Of a stretch of DNA of 64,000 bases, positions 9,265 through 17,636 are shown piece by piece. Position 1 is the stretch's first letter; each line of letters starts with the position of its first letter. Location: positions 992,001 through 1,056,000 of the forward strand of contig NZ_FQUX01000001.1 of assembly GCF_900129275.1 (NCBI RefSeq). Direction: 5' to 3'. The position numbers were made by a program, and so were the translations under genes. This stretch comes from Arenibacter palladensis. GTDB taxonomy: Bacteria; Bacteroidota; Bacteroidia; Flavobacteriales; Flavobacteriaceae. The notes under the pieces were generated by a model. It made no database searches and was not told the DNA's origin. It was given only the letters and a program-made list of their open reading frames with translations.

Positions 9265-9966
9265 TTATGGTACTATAGCCATAGAGGCAACATATATATT
9301 AATTCCCTTTGTTGCAGATAAGGCTGTGGCACAGACCTCCATGGTAGCTCCAGTGGTAATGACATCGTCCAATAACAACACATTTTTATCCTGAAATATT
9401 TCATGGTCCGTTAAGATATAAAGTGCCTGTTTGTTCTGCCACCTCAGTATTCTGGATTTTTTGGTTTGGGTCTTGGTATTCGCGGTCTTAATAAGAATAC
9501 CTTCCAGGTATTGGGCCCCAATGTGTTCTGCTATTAATTTGGCAAATAGGGAAACTTGGTTGTAGCCTCTTTTTTTTAATTTTTTTCGGTGCAGGGGAAC
9601 GGGTACCACATAATCAATGTTGTTGAGAAAGTTGTTTTCTTTCAGTATATGGCCATACCAATTCCCTAGAAACGCGCCTATTTGCTCTTGGTTTTTGTAT
9701 TTTAGGTAGTGGATTATACTTTTTACAATTCCCTTTTCAGTAAAAAACAGAAAAGAACTGGCTTTAATTATGTTAATTCTTCCATAAAATATACGGTCAA
9801 CAGGGTTTACGGCGTTAAAAGTATACTCGGTGAGTGGTAATTGATTTCGACAAACGGTACAAACATGTTCTTCTCCTCTATATAATAGAGCATTACATCC
9901 AAAACATAGCCTAGGTAGAAGGACCGTGTTGATATCGTTTAGTATATTTGAAATCTTGGAATACAC
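9265..9966 (-). CDS. comF: ComF-family phosphoribosyltransferase-like protein
   Basis: 233 residues. An N-terminal zinc-ribbon-like region has two Cys pairs (CFGCNALL and CTVC). The C-terminal half is a type I phosphoribosyltransferase domain with the PRPP loop LLLDDVITTGATM and an upstream VVPVPLHRKKLKKRGYNQ block, which together are diagnostic of ComF/GntX proteins. ComF acts in uptake and processing of single-stranded DNA in naturally competent bacteria; whether this strain is competent is unknown. It is divergent from the coiled-coil gene at 10010, with 43 bp between the starts, and lies 53 bp upstream of the preferred Ig-like lipoprotein start, so the two may be co-transcribed. Confidence 0.9.
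   Translation of the reverse strand: MYSKISNILNDINTVLLPRLCFGCNALLYRGEEHVCTVCRNQLPLTEYTFNAVNPVDRIFYGRINIIKASSFLFFTEKGIVKSIIHYLKYKNQEQIGAFLGNWYGHILKENNFLNNIDYVVPVPLHRKKLKKRGYNQVSLFAKLIAEHIGAQYLEGILIKTANTKTQTKKSRILRWQNKQALYILTDHEIFQDKNVLLLDDVITTGATMEVCATALSATKGINIYVASMAIVP
9943..9950 (+). promoter_or_regulatory. Candidate -7 element TATATTTG for the coiled-coil gene
   Basis: TATATTTG fits the Bacteroidota -7 consensus TAnnTTTG and lies 60 bases upstream of the start at 10010, inside the 5' end of comF. No convincing -33 partner is visible at the usual distance. Confidence 0.3.
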
Positions 9967-10009
9967 AAATCTTTATTACTATTAACCTACTTAATACGCA
10001 TGCTTTTAG

Positions 10010-10906
10010 ATGGATACTGAAGATAATAAATTTAATTATAAGATAATACTTGCCGCCTTGGCAGCTATTATACTGGGTATTCTTATTGCCTTCTATTATA
10101 GTTATGCACAATCCAAGAGTCGCATAAGTTTTTTGGAGCAAGAAAAAGAATTGCTTGTTAAGGACCTTACCTTGATGAAATCAGATGTAGATAGGCTCTC
10201 TGCACTTAATGAGGTAAACGAAATAGAATTACAGGACTCAAAATATAGGGTGCAACAGCTGTTGGATTCCGTAGGACGCTTAAATTTTACTGTAGAGAAA
10301 TTAAAGGAATACAAAACCGAACTTAGAAAGCTCGAGGCCAAGAATGATAGCCTTAAACTAAAGAACAATTTCCTTAAATACAACAATATGCTCCTTGGGG
10401 ACAAATATGAGGAAACCAAGAAGATGATAGAGGAACTCAGGGGAAAAAGCAGTTCGTTGGCAGAGGCGGAAGCTTTGCTAAGAAGGAAGAACAAAGAACT
10501 TAGTCAGGAACTTAAGACCAAAAGCTATCTAAAATTGGAAAACTCGGAGGGTAGTGGTTTTAGGTTTAGAAGTGGCAAACACATTAAAACCAATAAGGCG
10601 AATATCATATCCAAACTAAGGGGATGTGTTACCGTTATGGGCAATCCCAATTCCAAAAATGAGGAACGGGTAATATACTTTCAATTCTTAGGCCCTAATA
10701 TGGGAGTTATAGAGGATAATGCCAATACAATTTCCGTAAACGGAAATATCTATAGCAAACGTGTAGAACTTGTTTTTATGGGGCAGGAATTTAGTGTATG
10801 CGATGCCATATCGGTACCGGAAGGATCTTTGGCGGAAGGAACCTATACCCTAAATGTTTTCGAGAATGAAAAATTATTGGCCACTTCAGAATTTCAATTG
10901 AAATAA
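10010..10906 (+). CDS. Membrane-anchored coiled-coil protein of unknown function
   Basis: 298 residues. One hydrophobic segment lies near the N-terminus (about residues 11-32, IILAALAAIILGILIAFYYSY) without a cleavage site, so it is probably a type II membrane anchor. Residues ~38-180 are charged and heptad-like with many Leu, Glu and Lys, predicting a long coiled coil. The C-terminal ~110 residues form a compact domain (starting near SGFRFRSGKHIKTNKA) with FQFLGPNMGVIED and SEFQLK strands. I do not recognise a named family; similar hypothetical proteins occur next to glyS in flavobacteria. The next gene, glyS, starts 38 bp downstream. Confidence 0.75.
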   Translation: MDTEDNKFNYKIILAALAAIILGILIAFYYSYAQSKSRISFLEQEKELLVKDLTLMKSDVDRLSALNEVNEIELQDSKYRVQQLLDSVGRLNFTVEKLKEYKTELRKLEAKNDSLKLKNNFLKYNNMLLGDKYEETKKMIEELRGKSSSLAEAEALLRRKNKELSQELKTKSYLKLENSEGSGFRFRSGKHIKTNKANIISKLRGCVTVMGNPNSKNEERVIYFQFLGPNMGVIEDNANTISVNGNIYSKRVELVFMGQEFSVCDAISVPEGSLAEGTYTLNVFENEKLLATSEFQLK

Positions 10907-10931
10907 ACCTCTTCATTTTCCGCTAATATTA

Positions 10932-10939
10932 TATTTTTG
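10932..10939 (+). promoter_or_regulatory. Candidate -7 element TATTTTTG directly before glyS
   Basis: TATTTTTG fits TAnnTTTG and ends only four bases before the glyS start codon at 10944. If used, transcription would start at or very near the ATG and give a leaderless message. Confidence 0.4.
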
Positions 10940-10943
10940 CCAA

Positions 10944-12488
10944 ATGGTGAAACAAGAAGACGATTTTAAAAAAGTAATCTCGCATGCAAAGGAGTATGGA
11001 TACGTTTTCCAATCCAGCGAAATTTACGACGGACTAAGTGCCGTATACGACTATGCCCAAAATGGGGCCGAGTTAAAAAAGAATATCCGCGAATATTGGT
11101 GGAAGGCCATGGTTCAGTTGAACGACAATATTGTAGGGCTGGATTCCGCAATATTTATGCACCCAACCGTTTGGAAGGCATCTGGACACGTTGATGCTTT
11201 TAACGACCCATTGATAGATAACAAAGATTCCAAAAAAAGATATCGCGCAGATGTTTTGGTGGAGGATTATACCGCTAAAATTGAAGCTAAAATAGATAAG
11301 GAAGTAGCCAAGGCAGAAAAACGTTTTGGAGATGCTTTTGATAAAAAACAATTTTTGGAAACCAATCCAAGGGTGGTAGGTTATCAGGAACAGATCAATA
11401 CCATCTTAAAGCGTTTGGGAAAATCCTTGGAGAACGAGGATCTGGTAGACGTAAAAAACTTAATCGAGGAACTGGAAATTGCCTGTCCCTTGTCCGGTTC
11501 AAGGAATTGGACGGATGTTAAGCAATTTAATCTAATGTTCGGTACCAAATTGGGAGCCTCTGCCGATAGCGCCATGGATCTGTACCTTAGACCCGAAACA
11601 GCACAAGGTATTTTTGTAAACTTCCTTAATGTTCAAAAATCCGGAAGAATGAAGATTCCGTTCGGGATTGCCCAAGTGGGCAAGGCCTTTAGGAACGAGA
11701 TCGTTGCAAGACAATTCATCTTTCGTCAAAGGGAGTTTGAACAAATGGAAATGCAATTTTTTATTCGCCCCGGTTCCCAAAAGGAATGGTATGAAACCTG
11801 GAAGGAAAAAAGGATGGCCTGGCATTTGTCCTTGGGTATGGGCCCCGAGAACTATAGATTTCACGATCACGAAAAATTGGCGCATTACGCAGATGCCGCT
11901 GCAGATATAGAATTTAAATTTCCATTTGGATTTAAGGAATTGGAAGGGATTCATTCCAGAACCGATTTTGACTTAGGTAGCCACGAGAAATACTCGGGCA
12001 AAAAATTACAATATTTTGATCCTGAACTCAATGAAAGTTATGTTCCCTATGTGGTTGAAACTTCCATAGGTCTGGATCGTATGTTCTTGGCCGTTTTTTC
12101 AAACTCCTTGGTAGAAGAGGAGTTGGATAACAACACCACTAGAACCGTTCTTAAATTACCGGCTGTTTTGGCACCTATGAAGGCCGCGGTACTGCCTTTG
12201 GTAAAAAAGGATGGTTTACCAGAATTGGCCCAGGAAATCATAGATGACCTTAAGTGGGATTTTAATGTGGTTTATGATGAAAAAGATGCCGTAGGTCGTC
12301 GTTATAGAAGACAGGATGCCAATGGGACACCTTTTTGTATTACTGTGGATCACCAGTCTCTAGAAGATAAAACGGTTACCATACGTCATAGGGACACCAT
12401 GGAACAGCAACGCGTTGCCATTTCAGAGGTAAAGGCAATTATCCATAAGGAAGTAGATATGAAAAGCTGGTTGAAAAGAATGGAATAG
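10944..12488 (+). CDS. glyS: Glycyl-tRNA synthetase (dimeric, eukaryote-like type)
   Basis: 514 residues, class II aminoacyl-tRNA synthetase charging tRNA-Gly. The start is secure because the N-terminus (QEDDFKKVISHAKEYGYVF) matches the usual flavobacterial protein. Class II motifs are visible: motif 2 around FRNEIVARQFIFRQREFEQME, and motif 3 in ETSIGLDRMFLAVF. The C-terminal anticodon-binding domain starts near LAPMKAAVLPL and contains VVYDEKDAVGRRYRRQDANG. It is the single-chain alpha2 form (GRS1-like), not the bacterial alpha2beta2 GlyQ/GlyS. A perfect-stem terminator follows within 25 bp of the stop. Confidence 0.97.
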   Translation: MVKQEDDFKKVISHAKEYGYVFQSSEIYDGLSAVYDYAQNGAELKKNIREYWWKAMVQLNDNIVGLDSAIFMHPTVWKASGHVDAFNDPLIDNKDSKKRYRADVLVEDYTAKIEAKIDKEVAKAEKRFGDAFDKKQFLETNPRVVGYQEQINTILKRLGKSLENEDLVDVKNLIEELEIACPLSGSRNWTDVKQFNLMFGTKLGASADSAMDLYLRPETAQGIFVNFLNVQKSGRMKIPFGIAQVGKAFRNEIVARQFIFRQREFEQMEMQFFIRPGSQKEWYETWKEKRMAWHLSLGMGPENYRFHDHEKLAHYADAAADIEFKFPFGFKELEGIHSRTDFDLGSHEKYSGKKLQYFDPELNESYVPYVVETSIGLDRMFLAVFSNSLVEEELDNNTTRTVLKLPAVLAPMKAAVLPLVKKDGLPELAQEIIDDLKWDFNVVYDEKDAVGRRYRRQDANGTPFCITVDHQSLEDKTVTIRHRDTMEQQRVAISEVKAIIHKEVDMKSWLKRME

Positions 12489-12510
12489 CTCAGTAATCTA
12501 CAAGAAATTA

Positions 12511-12546
12511 AAGGTCCAATAAATTAAGGTATTGGACCTTTTTTTG
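12511..12546 (+). terminator. Rho-independent terminator after glyS
   Basis: A perfect 11-bp stem (AAGGTCCAATA at 12511-12521 pairing with TATTGGACCTT at 12530-12540) with an 8-base loop, followed by a T-rich run to about 12546. It starts 22 bases after the glyS stop. Confidence 0.85.
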
Positions 12547-12676
12547 TTTTACTAGGTTATTGGGAAATCGGTCAAGTATTATAGTTAATTATCTATAGGA
12601 ATCAATCTTGGAATATATGTCTAAATTTTTGGTTTAGTTTAACTATTACCTTAATTAGGTAATGGCTACTCTTTTC

Positions 12677-12684
12677 TATTTTTG
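12677..12684 (+). promoter_or_regulatory. Candidate -7 element TATTTTTG for the S41 peptidase gene
   Basis: TATTTTTG fits TAnnTTTG and lies 39 bases upstream of the start at 12724, after the glyS terminator, in a 235-base intergenic stretch that otherwise shows only AT-rich sequence. Confidence 0.4.
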
Positions 12685-12723
12685 AAATGGCTTCCCCTTT
12701 TTTACTAATGTTAAACCATTTGT

Positions 12724-14376
12724 ATGAATTTAGCTAAACGATTTATATTGCTGTTTTTTTGTGGAACGAATTTTCTATTGGCACAGAAATCGTTATCCTA
12801 TAACGACAAGTTATTTGCTACGGCCAAAGTTTGGGGTTTCTTGAAGTATTATCATCCAAACGTAGCCAAGGGTAAATTTGACTGGGATGAGCAATTATTT
12901 GAGGTTTTACCACTAATAGAAAAGGCCAAAACTAAAGAAGAGTTTTCAAAAATTTGCATTGATTGGATTGAATCCTTGGGTAAAATCAATAATTGTAGCA
13001 AATGCCTAAAGTTATCCAAGCAGGATTATTTCGACAAAAATTTTGATTTATCCTGGATGCGAGATGGTCTTCTGATTTCAAACGAATTGCATGCAAAACT
13101 CAAGTTTATTGAAGATAATAGGGCGTTGGGCAAGCAATATTATGTTAGTGTTGGTAAGGGTGCCCAAAATATCAAAATTGAAAATGAGAAAGTTTACGAG
13201 GATTTTACCTGGGATAATAGGGATTTAAGAATGCTGACATTGTTTAGGTATTGGAACAACATTGAATATTTCTTTCCATATAAATACCAAATGGAAGAAG
13301 ATTGGGACGAAGTTCTGAAGGAGATGATACCTAAATTTTTGAATGTTAATTCCGAGTTGGACTATCATTTATCCCTTTTGGAGCTTGTGGTTAAGATTGA
13401 TGATAGCCATGCTGGCTTTTTTACAGAAATTACCAAAGAATATTTTGGCAAAAAATATATACCGGCTTATTACAAGATAATAGATGATAAGGCGGTAGTA
13501 TTAGGTTTTTATAACGATTCATTGGCCCTATTGAATGATATTCAAGTTGGAGACGTGTTTACAAAAGTAAATGGCAAAAGTATCTATAGAATAATCAATG
13601 ATAATGATAAATATATCCATGGGTCCAATCAAGCCACAAAATTAAGAAACAATAATTATTCAATTTTTAATGGTTCAACAGACTCTGTTGAAGTTGAGTA
13701 TTTTAGAAATAACAAATTGCAGTCAAAAAAAGTTGGTCGGTATTTTTTTGAAGATTTCAATTATAAGAGGCCTGTAAAGGATAAATGGCGTATTCTGGAG
13801 AACAATATTGGTTATGTTAATATGGGCTCTCTTGAACGTATGGACGTATCTAGAATGATGGACAGTTTAAAAAATACAAAAGCTATCATTTTTGATATTA
13901 GAAATTATCCAAAAAACACTTTGTATTCTATTATATCATATTTGAATTCAGAACCCCAGGAATTTGTAAATTTTACAAAGCCGGTATTAAATTATCCTAG
14001 CAGGTATATCTATGAGAAATATATGAAGGTTGGTGGTCCAAAAGGATTGAAATATACCAATAAAGTTGTCTTGTTGGTAAATGAATTTACCCAAAGTCAT
14101 GGAGAGTTTACAGCTATGTGTCTACAAACGGGCGATCAGGTTATCACTATTGGTAGTCAAACTGCTGGAGCTGACGGCAATGTTAGTAAAATGGAACTAC
14201 CAGGTGGTTTATCCACTTGGATATCAGGAATAGGGGTGTTTTATCCAGATGGAACAGAAACTCAGCGAAATGGGATAAAATTAAATTATGAGGTGAAACC
14301 TACAATTTCGGGAATTTTGGAAGGAAGGGATGAAGTGCTTGAAATGGCAATACAACATATCGAGTCTAATAATTAA
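12724..14376 (+). CDS. Exported S41-family peptidase
   Basis: 550 residues with an N-terminal signal peptide (MNLAKRFILLFFCGTNFLLAQ). An N-terminal helical region (residues ~25-115) contains KVWGFLKYYHP, frequent in Bacteroidota S41 peptidases. A central PDZ-like part (around VLGFYNDSLALLNDIQVGDVFTKVNGKSI) precedes the C-terminal S41 catalytic fold with NIGYVNMGSLERM, AIIFDIRNYP and the nucleophile region EFTQSHGEFTAM, where Ser458 is the likely catalytic serine and Glu461 sits at its usual +3 spacing. It is probably periplasmic. It is monocistronic between the glyS terminator and a convergent TonB receptor. The protein substrate is unknown. Confidence 0.88.
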   Translation: MNLAKRFILLFFCGTNFLLAQKSLSYNDKLFATAKVWGFLKYYHPNVAKGKFDWDEQLFEVLPLIEKAKTKEEFSKICIDWIESLGKINNCSKCLKLSKQDYFDKNFDLSWMRDGLLISNELHAKLKFIEDNRALGKQYYVSVGKGAQNIKIENEKVYEDFTWDNRDLRMLTLFRYWNNIEYFFPYKYQMEEDWDEVLKEMIPKFLNVNSELDYHLSLLELVVKIDDSHAGFFTEITKEYFGKKYIPAYYKIIDDKAVVLGFYNDSLALLNDIQVGDVFTKVNGKSIYRIINDNDKYIHGSNQATKLRNNNYSIFNGSTDSVEVEYFRNNKLQSKKVGRYFFEDFNYKRPVKDKWRILENNIGYVNMGSLERMDVSRMMDSLKNTKAIIFDIRNYPKNTLYSIISYLNSEPQEFVNFTKPVLNYPSRYIYEKYMKVGGPKGLKYTNKVVLLVNEFTQSHGEFTAMCLQTGDQVITIGSQTAGADGNVSKMELPGGLSTWISGIGVFYPDGTETQRNGIKLNYEVKPTISGILEGRDEVLEMAIQHIESNN

Positions 14377-14381
14377 ATGAG

Positions 14382-16463
14382 TTATAAGCTATACCCCAAC
14401 CTCAAGCTTCCATAATAATTTCTATCATTGCCGGGATAGTAGTACCTGGGCTCTGCCCCGCCAAATCCCGTAGTATTTATAAGTACAGATTGGGCATAGT
14501 TGCGGTCAAAGATATTGTTGATGCCAAAGGCTATATCCATGGATAGCTTTTTACCCAATTGGTTTTTATAACCCACTTTACTATTTACTACATTAAAGGC
14601 ATCACTGTAAAGTTCATTAGCGTCCGTTAACGGAATTTCCCCTACATACTGATGGGTGGAATACCAATAAAATTTATTGTTAAGTTGGGCTTGTAGGCCA
14701 GAATTCAACCGGTGTTTGGGAACCCCTGTCAATGGATTTCCGGAATAATTGTTATCTCCATCCACAAAGGTTACAAAACTGTGATCGTTATAGGTATAGC
14801 TAATAAAAGGGGTTACCCTTAGCTTAGAGGCAATATCCCAATTATATTCCATATCCAATTCCAGACCCTGATGTTGCGTCTTTCCCGCATTCTTGCCAAT
14901 ATATTGATCCTCACCTACCCGTTGTGCCACCAATAAATTTTTTATATCCATTCTGTATAAGGCAAGATTTATGCTTAATTTTCTATCCAACAGAAGTAAC
15001 TTGGAGCCAATTTCATAGTTCACGCCCGTTTCTTGGGCTATATCAGGGTTAATTACGCCATCCGGAGTAAGGGTTTCCTCCACTGTAGGATTGGAAAAAC
15101 CTCTGCTTATATTGGCATAGATTGATTTTGTGGTTGAAAAATTATAGTTGAGGTTTAGGCTGGGTAGGACTATGGCATCAAAATCCCTTTCTGCACTCTT
15201 ATTGTCCGCCCCTTGATTAAATTCGTCCCTGAAGTCGTAATAGGTTTTGTTTACATTTAACCCAATTTGGGTAGAAAAAGACTTCCCAAAAGGGATAAGT
15301 AGATTCCCAAAAGCATTGAACTGTCGCCTAAACTCCTTGTTATTGGCAAATTGATCGCCCTGTAAACTTCCTTGTCCGTTGTTATCTTGATATAGATTTT
15401 CAAATTCGCTCCATTGGTATTCATCCTTGTATAATTCTGCACCAAAATTATAGTCAATTTTGGAGTTGTTGGTAGCCCAATGGCCAGCGAATTTTGTCCT
15501 GAAACCATAACCGTTGGTGTATTCCTCCAAAATTCCAAATGGTCTGGGCTCGTAGTGATCCAAATAGGAATAGAAAATACTAGTGGTATTGCTTAATTTG
15601 GCTGAAAAAGCATGATTTAAGGTAAGGCCGGCAAGGCTATATTTGTTATCCTCGTATCCTTTGGCGGATTTCCAGGTAAAGGCGGCCTTGGTGGGGTTTT
15701 CCCTAAAATCGGTTTCTCCCAAAGAGCTAGGTATTTGGGCGTTATAATCAACATGGTTAAAAAGAAGGCCAATATTGGTTTTGGGAGTTATTTGGTAATT
15801 CAAATCCAGGAGTACACCTTCGCGTTTAAACTTGTTGTTTTCTCTATAGCCATCGGTCTCCAGAAAGCCGTAATGAAAGTTTAGGGCAACTTTATTTTCC
15901 TTTAGACTAAATTGTAGATTGTTCTTAACCAAACTGTACGAGCCTACAGTAAAGTTATTCCTGAAATAGGTGGACTCGTTGGTAGGCTGTTTCGAATTCA
16001 GTAAAATTGCACCTCCCAAATTGGCACCATAATTAGTAGCTTTTGGGCCCTTGATTACCTCTACCGAACTTAGATTTTCCAAATCGAAAGATTCAATGGT
16101 AGAGAAACCCGAACCGTTGGTTATTGGGATATCGTTATAGTATAGGCGCAGTTTATCCGTTCCAAACAATGTTCTTGCACCCACTCCTCTGATGGTGATC
16201 CTGTTGGTGTTCAAGGCCCCGGACAATATATAAACTCCGGATATCTGATTGATTGCCGAAACCATATCTACAGGACTGTAGTTCTGAAACACCTTGGTGC
16301 CTATAATTTTAGTAGCTATAATGCCATTATCCGTAGCCGATTGTAGGGAATCCAAAAGGATTACCTCGTCCAATTCGGTGATGCTGTCCCTTTGGATGGG
16401 TTCCTGGGCAAAGGATACAAATAATGAGGTTAAGGCCAATAGAAAATGGAGGGAGGATTTCAT
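14382..16463 (-). CDS. TonB-dependent receptor, ferric-siderophore type
   Basis: 693 residues, full length. A signal peptide ends near FVSFAQ. It lacks the carboxypeptidase-like N-terminal domain seen in the other receptors here and goes almost straight into the plug (residues ~45-160: ISGVYILSGALNTNRITIRGVGARTLFGTD, VEVIKGPKATNYGANLGGAILL). A 22-strand-type barrel follows and ends RNYYGSLRLGYSL. The strand SIYANISRGFSNPTVEETL and the FGINNIFDRNYAQ segment near the C-terminus are typical of FecA/FhuA-like iron receptors. Ferric-chelate uptake through the outer membrane is the best guess; vitamin B12 or another chelate is possible. It converges with the S41 peptidase gene (5 bp apart) and stands alone. 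Confidence 0.9.
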   Translation of the reverse strand: MKSSLHFLLALTSLFVSFAQEPIQRDSITELDEVILLDSLQSATDNGIIATKIIGTKVFQNYSPVDMVSAINQISGVYILSGALNTNRITIRGVGARTLFGTDKLRLYYNDIPITNGSGFSTIESFDLENLSSVEVIKGPKATNYGANLGGAILLNSKQPTNESTYFRNNFTVGSYSLVKNNLQFSLKENKVALNFHYGFLETDGYRENNKFKREGVLLDLNYQITPKTNIGLLFNHVDYNAQIPSSLGETDFRENPTKAAFTWKSAKGYEDNKYSLAGLTLNHAFSAKLSNTTSIFYSYLDHYEPRPFGILEEYTNGYGFRTKFAGHWATNNSKIDYNFGAELYKDEYQWSEFENLYQDNNGQGSLQGDQFANNKEFRRQFNAFGNLLIPFGKSFSTQIGLNVNKTYYDFRDEFNQGADNKSAERDFDAIVLPSLNLNYNFSTTKSIYANISRGFSNPTVEETLTPDGVINPDIAQETGVNYEIGSKLLLLDRKLSINLALYRMDIKNLLVAQRVGEDQYIGKNAGKTQHQGLELDMEYNWDIASKLRVTPFISYTYNDHSFVTFVDGDNNYSGNPLTGVPKHRLNSGLQAQLNNKFYWYSTHQYVGEIPLTDANELYSDAFNVVNSKVGYKNQLGKKLSMDIAFGINNIFDRNYAQSVLINTTGFGGAEPRYYYPGNDRNYYGSLRLGYSL

Positions 16464-16708
16464 GCATTTAATTTAAGTCTCAAACTTAAGGATTATTATC
16501 TAATTTTTTTCCACCAAAATTAAAAGGGACCATGGGTTGGGTACTTTAAAATATGTATGAATATCAACTATTTTACGCTGCCTTTTCGGTTACAAAAAAC
16601 ATTGGCTATTTTTAACCCAATTATGGATAAGTACGCATTAAATTAATTAAAGGCACATGGGCTTTGCTTGGAATTGAAACAAGGTAGGTGCCGCATAAAT
16701 ATTTTTAA
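16464..16708. other. Intergenic region between divergent TonB receptor and xth
   Basis: 245 AT-rich bases. The receptor promoter candidate (16481-16488) is at the left. No terminator, RNA gene or open frame is seen, and no clear promoter for xth is found. Confidence 0.5.
16481..16488 (-). promoter_or_regulatory. Candidate -7 element for the TonB receptor gene
   Basis: On the minus strand the sequence reads TAAGTTTG, matching TAnnTTTG, 17 bases upstream of the ATG at 16463. This implies a very short leader. No Fur-box-like palindrome could be recognised with confidence nearby. Confidence 0.4.
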
Positions 16709-17470
16709 ATGAAAATTGTTTCTTATAACGTAAATGGAATCAGGGCTGCTGTGAACAAGGGATTTCTGGATTGGTTAAAAACAGTAAATCCGGACGTGGT
16801 GTGTTTGCAAGAAATCAAGGCCAATCGGGATCAATTGGATCTGGCAATTTTTGAGGCCTTGGGATATCACTATCATTACTGGTACAGTGCCCAAAAGAAG
16901 GGTTATAGTGGAGTGGCCATTCTTGCCAAAATACAACCGGACCATGTGGAGTATGGAACTGGTATAGATTATATGGATTTTGAGGGTCGGAACCTAAGGG
17001 CCGATTTTAATGGGGTTTCTGTTATGAGCCTCTATTTGCCCTCGGGCACCAATATTGCCCGCTTGGATCATAAACTACAATATATGGCCGATTTTCAAGA
17101 CTACGTAGATGATTTAAAAAAGGAGAAGCCAAATCTTATTATTTGCGGGGATTATAACATATGTCATGAGGCAATAGATATTCATGACCCGGTTAGAAAT
17201 AAAAATGTTTCCGGATTTTTACCTGTGGAAAGGGAGTGGATCGGCAATTTTATGGATAGTGGGTTTATAGATAGCTTCAGGCATTTTAACAAGGAGCCCG
17301 ATAATTATACATGGTGGAGCTATAGGGCAAACTCCCGTGCCAATAATAAGGGATGGAGATTGGATTATGGATTGGTCAGCAGGCCATTGGAGAGCCGTCT
17401 AAAACGTTCCGTCATTTTGTCTCAGGCCGTTCATAGTGACCATTGTCCCATTCTCGTAGAGTTGGAGTAG
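16709..17470 (+). CDS. xth: Exodeoxyribonuclease III
   Basis: 253 residues, the usual length for the ExoIII/AP-endonuclease family. Conserved elements are the N-terminal MKIVSYNVNGIRAA, metal ligand Glu35 in CLQEIK, YSGVAILAK, LYLPSG, GDYNICHEAIDIHDP, the WWSYRANSRANNKGWRLDYGL block and the C-terminal SDHCPI with the catalytic His. The enzyme cuts DNA at abasic sites and has 3'-exonuclease activity in base-excision repair. It is cytoplasmic. It is transcribed alone, with 245 bases upstream shared with the divergent TonB receptor and 166 bases downstream without a clear terminator. Confidence 0.96.
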   Translation: MKIVSYNVNGIRAAVNKGFLDWLKTVNPDVVCLQEIKANRDQLDLAIFEALGYHYHYWYSAQKKGYSGVAILAKIQPDHVEYGTGIDYMDFEGRNLRADFNGVSVMSLYLPSGTNIARLDHKLQYMADFQDYVDDLKKEKPNLIICGDYNICHEAIDIHDPVRNKNVSGFLPVEREWIGNFMDSGFIDSFRHFNKEPDNYTWWSYRANSRANNKGWRLDYGLVSRPLESRLKRSVILSQAVHSDHCPILVELE

Positions 17471-17636
17471 GGACATAGGCTTAGAACATTTATAATTAAT
17501 GTTTGTTGAAATTACGAATATTGGTGCTTGGTCTATAGCATAATTAAATTCTAATATTTAATTTTAGATGTCATTATCCATTGAAGGAACTTTGATCGGC
17601 AATTGAACAAGGCTAATTTAACTAATAAGAGCGGGC

